Source of the DNA: an uncultured Fibrobacter sp.
GTDB lineage: Bacteria > Fibrobacterota > Fibrobacteria > Fibrobacterales > Fibrobacteraceae
Direction of reading: 5' to 3'
Assembly: GCF_937877005.1 (NCBI RefSeq)
Contig: NZ_CALEFV010000319.1
Location: forward strand, 1-22,929
DNA: 22,929 bases
The position numbers and the translations under genes are program-made. The notes under the pieces are model-generated. The model was given only the letters and a program-made list of their open reading frames with translations, had not been told where the DNA came from and ran no database searches. Each line of letters begins with the position of its first letter. Within the stretch, counting starts at the first letter, position 1. Shown piece after piece: positions 20,350 to 22,929 of this stretch.

Positions 20350-20952
20350 ATGTTTTATAAGCATTGGAAAAAAATTGCACTTTCGCTAACGTCCTTTTTC
20401 TGGACAAGTTGCGACACGGATAGCGCCTCCGCAAATTCAGAAGTAGAGGTTCCAGCCAGTAGCGCAGAAGCTGCTTCATCCTCTTCAGCGCCTGCAAAAC
20501 AGGTCCCCGGTTCAAGCGACGCCTCTGCTCTTGTGAGTTCTAGCAGCAACGAGACCAAATCCAGCAGCAGCGAAGAGCCAAAGTCAAGCAGTGGCAACGA
20601 CTTTAACATCGTGCCACTATACGGTGTTAACGACAAATTCATCACCTGCATTGACGACTCCACTCAAAAGGTCTGCTGCACTGTAACCACCCAGGAAAAC
20701 TGGCAACCCGAATATGAATGCTCCAACGACATCTGCCCTGACTATGGTGTGGTGCTGATATCCGAAAAGACTTATGACTGCGACGACGGCAACACATACA
20801 ACGAAGCCGAGTTTATCGCCCGTTACAAGACCGATGATTCCAAGAAGGACTCCTCCGAAGTCGTTCTTCCCCAGGACACCACATTCACGGCACCCGTAGC
20901 CCTATACGGTCCGCCCTGCATGTTCAACAATTCCTGCGACGAGGAGAGCTAA
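20350..20952 (+). CDS. Ser-rich lipoprotein 1 of an rSAM/lipoprotein locus
   Basis: A 200-residue lipoprotein whose start at 20350 is set by AAGGAG five bases upstream. The signal peptide MFYKHWKKIALSLTSFFW ends at lipobox WTSC (Cys21). A Ser/Ala/Glu-rich linker follows (about 22-82), then a cysteine-rich C-terminal part (about 83-200). That part holds YG motifs at 91-92 (PLYGVN), 132-133 (PDYGVV) and 186-187 (LYGPPC), and the segment YDCDDGNTYNEAEF. Lipoproteins of the rSAM/lipoprotein system carry a YG-x-P-type motif soon after the lipid anchor, so these sites are candidate modification points; this is inference. The first 20 residues are nearly the same as in the next gene, so the two arose by duplication. 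It ends one base before the next start codon. Confidence 0.82.
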   Translation: MFYKHWKKIALSLTSFFWTSCDTDSASANSEVEVPASSAEAASSSSAPAKQVPGSSDASALVSSSSNETKSSSSEEPKSSSGNDFNIVPLYGVNDKFITCIDDSTQKVCCTVTTQENWQPEYECSNDICPDYGVVLISEKTYDCDDGNTYNEAEFIARYKTDDSKKDSSEVVLPQDTTFTAPVALYGPPCMFNNSCDEES

Positions 20953-20953
20953 C

Positions 20954-21982
20954 ATGTTCTACAATCACTGGAAAAAGATCTTTCTTTCCCTGACAGGATT
21001 CTTCTGGGCCGGTTGCGGCGACTCTTCATCAGAAGCCGTATGCCTTTATGGCCCCGATCCCAATTACAGCAATGATTCCGAGTCCATTTACAGTTCTGCC
21101 GATATGGCCTCGGAGAGCTCCGCTGAACAGGCCCAAGCTCCCTCGAGCGCAACGGAACCGAATCAATCCAGTTCCAGCGAGGGCGGCGTTGAAAGTTCTG
21201 CGGAGTCTGCCCCCGAAAGTTCTAGCGCAGCACCCATTGGTCCCTATAAACTTTCTTGGAACACTGCGATAAACTGTAAGATGGATTATTTCACTACAGG
21301 TAAGTGCCTAGGCTATATAGGATCGGGCTCCGGTTCAACAAGTACAAGTACTCTGCGTGACATGCTCGTAAACAATAGGACTAGAACTCTCGAAGAACTC
21401 GATAGCCTGGAAGAAGAACTAGAAAATTTGTCTGATTGCGCTCCAGTCTATGGCGTACCAACCTGCTATGGATACGAAATCTTGACACATTATGTCTGCG
21501 ATAACGACAGTTCCTATCTGGCCGGAGAGTACCTGAGCAAGGATTCTCTCATCTACCCCTTTGATGAATACATGGAGAAATTCCCATTAAGCAGCAATTC
21601 TGCCGAATCGAGTTCCAGCCTTGCCGAAGAATCTAGCAGCAGCGAGAAGCTGCCTTCACCCCTTTGTCAGAAAACCGATTTCAATTACAGCAACATCGAC
21701 AATATACTTTACGAAATAAGGTCCAACAAGCTAGACAGCGTACGCAATGCGACATCCGATCTGTCTGAAGAACAGAAAGAATGTCTAACCTCTATTTATG
21801 TCCCTGGTTCTTATGGATGCAACGAGAAGCCTATTGCCAGAAAACAAGTCTGCGACGGTGACACCATCGTGAATCCGCGCTACCAGGCAAAGCTTGATTC
21901 CACCAACGCCAATCTGGATAGACAAATCAAGGCGTGCTTGAAAGAAGAAGACTCGCCAGAGTCCTCCGAGAATGACAACTAA
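20954..21982 (+). CDS. Ser-rich lipoprotein 2 of an rSAM/lipoprotein locus
   Basis: A 342-residue lipoprotein with the signal peptide MFYNHWKKIFLSLTGFFW and lipobox WAGC (Cys21). CLYGPDPNYSN follows at once (YG at 32-33). Then comes a Ser/Glu/Ala linker to about residue 93, a helical stretch TLEELDSLEEELENL, and two cysteine-rich modules separated by a second Ser-rich linker (about 212-232). The modules share a pattern with lipoprotein 1: Cys, a YG pair, then Cys-Asp and an acidic or aromatic segment (APVYGVPTCYG with YVCDNDSSY; VPGSYGCNEK with QVCDGDT). GAGGAG seven bases before the ATG, inside the end of the previous gene, supports the start. The radical SAM gene begins 14 bases after its stop. 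Confidence 0.82.
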   Translation: MFYNHWKKIFLSLTGFFWAGCGDSSSEAVCLYGPDPNYSNDSESIYSSADMASESSAEQAQAPSSATEPNQSSSSEGGVESSAESAPESSSAAPIGPYKLSWNTAINCKMDYFTTGKCLGYIGSGSGSTSTSTLRDMLVNNRTRTLEELDSLEEELENLSDCAPVYGVPTCYGYEILTHYVCDNDSSYLAGEYLSKDSLIYPFDEYMEKFPLSSNSAESSSSLAEESSSSEKLPSPLCQKTDFNYSNIDNILYEIRSNKLDSVRNATSDLSEEQKECLTSIYVPGSYGCNEKPIARKQVCDGDTIVNPRYQAKLDSTNANLDRQIKACLKEEDSPESSENDN

Positions 21983-21996
21983 AATTTCTGTTCATC

Positions 21997-22929
21997 ATGA
22001 AAATCAGCCTTAAGAAAAAACTTGCACTCGAAGCATACCGCCTTTACCGCCACAACGAAATCAAGGCTCACCCGCTTACCTACTTTTTCTGGGAATGCAC
22101 CCTGCGCTGCAACCTGCACTGTCTGCACTGCGGTAGCGACTGCGTCAAGGACGCCATTCCCGACATGCCCCGCGAAGACTTCATGAAGGTCCTCGACGAT
22201 CTCGCCCCGCATATCGATCCGAAACATTTCATCGTGGTGATTACTGGCGGCGAACCCTTGATGCGCCAGGACCTCGAAGAATGCGGCAAGGAAATCAAGA
22301 AGCGCGGTTACCCCTGGGGAATGGTCAGCAACGGCCTTGCGATGACTCCTGAACGCTACACCAAGCTGCTGAACGCAGGTCTACGCTCGCTCACCATTAG
22401 CCTTGACGGTCTGCAGGAGAGTCACAACCATTTCCGTGGCGATCCGCATAGTTTTGAGCGAGCGTTGCGGGCCATTGACATGGCCGCTCACACCAAAGGT
22501 CTCACCTTTGACGTGATGACCTGCGTGAACCGCCAGAATCTCAAGGAACTCCCGAAAATTCTTGACATGCTTTTAAAGATTGGCGTCAAGCGTTGGCGCA
22601 TTGCGACCGTATTCCCGAAGGGCCGCGCGAAGGACAATCCGCTGTTCCAGCTCACGAACCAGGAATTCCGCCAGGTGTTCGACTTCATCCGCGAAGTCAA
22701 GAAACTGAACGTCATCAACGTGAACTACGGCTGCGAAGGTTTCCTCGGGAGCTACGAGAAGGACGCCCGCAACTACCCGTTCTTCTGCCGAGCCGGCGTG
22801 AACGTCTCTTCCGTGCTTTGCGACGGAAGCATTTCGGCATGCCCGAGCCTCCGCGGTGACTACATACAAGGTAACATTTACAAGGACGATCTCTGGGATG
22901 TGTGGCAGAACCGCTACAAGGTGATGCGC
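21997..22929 (+). CDS. Radical SAM/SPASM enzyme of the rSAM/lipoprotein system (TIGR04133-like), 3' end missing
   Basis: A radical SAM enzyme of at least 311 residues, open to the window edge. The start ATG at 21997 gives MKISLKKKLALEAYRLYRHN, the usual N-terminus. The 4Fe-4S cysteines are 38, 42 and 45 in CTLRCNLHCLHCGSDC, and the GGEP motif (84-87) is in VITGGEPLM. RSLTISLDGLQESHNHFRG and VKRWRIATVFPKGRAKDNP are typical of TIGR04133. A SPASM region binding an auxiliary cluster begins with FFCRAGVNVSSVLCDGSISACPS. Such enzymes are encoded beside a lipoprotein in Bacteroidetes and some relatives; the reaction and product are unknown. Here it is the third gene of an operon with two lipoproteins, its likely substrates. 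No clear Shine-Dalgarno site precedes it. Confidence 0.9.
   Translation, partial: MKISLKKKLALEAYRLYRHNEIKAHPLTYFFWECTLRCNLHCLHCGSDCVKDAIPDMPREDFMKVLDDLAPHIDPKHFIVVITGGEPLMRQDLEECGKEIKKRGYPWGMVSNGLAMTPERYTKLLNAGLRSLTISLDGLQESHNHFRGDPHSFERALRAIDMAAHTKGLTFDVMTCVNRQNLKELPKILDMLLKIGVKRWRIATVFPKGRAKDNPLFQLTNQEFRQVFDFIREVKKLNVINVNYGCEGFLGSYEKDARNYPFFCRAGVNVSSVLCDGSISACPSLRGDYIQGNIYKDDLWDVWQNRYKVMR

Overview
The window looks like a chromosomal segment of a Fibrobacter-like bacterium (Fibrobacterota, FCB group). The best marker is a lipoprotein with two copies of the Fibrobacter succinogenes major paralogous (FISUMP, TIGR02145) domain. Serine-rich linkers behind lipoprotein signal peptides, and promoter -7 elements resembling the Bacteroidetes TAnnTTTG motif, agree with this. 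No tRNA, rRNA, CRISPR array, transposase or phage gene was seen.

Layout. 1-927: 3' part of a menaquinone (futalosine pathway) radical SAM gene, mqnE. 1003-5997, minus strand: leuA, a small membrane-anchored protein, the FISUMP lipoprotein and an aminotransferase, tightly spaced. A leader ORF with four consecutive leucine codons and a terminator precede leuA, which looks like a ribosome-mediated leucine attenuator. 6273-9029: topoisomerase III. 9035-11796, minus strand: galE, a 55-residue two-helix membrane protein with a Fur-family-like palindrome upstream, and a sodium:solute symporter. 11880-15495: a solitary sufB, a DJ-1/PfpI protein (minus) and an hslO-thrH pair. 15496-18681 is accessory in character: a strongly structured intergenic segment, a lipoprotein whose signal peptide is out of frame beside a short tetranucleotide repeat, a coupled pair of small unknown genes (one DUF5674-like), an orphan secreted protein, a FISUMP remnant and a 13-bp inverted repeat. 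18682-20250: a YbjQ-family protein and a THUMP-type RNA methyltransferase. 20350-22929: two serine-rich lipoproteins and a radical SAM/SPASM enzyme cut by the window end. This is a version of the rSAM/lipoprotein system (TIGR04133/TIGR04134), whose chemistry is unknown.

Two families of short palindromic repeats (ends GTCATTGCGA...GAAGCAATCCAT and TGTCATCCTGAGCG...GTCGAAGGATCT) are dispersed here. Three of the five copies lie in frame inside conserved genes (two in the aminotransferase, one in the methyltransferase), adding 11-15 residues each without breaking the frame.

The points most worth following are the two-lipoprotein radical SAM locus with its repeated YG...CD module, the leucine attenuator, the in-frame repeats, and the possible phase-variable lipoprotein. 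All assignments come from reading the sequence and remembered family features; no database search was run.
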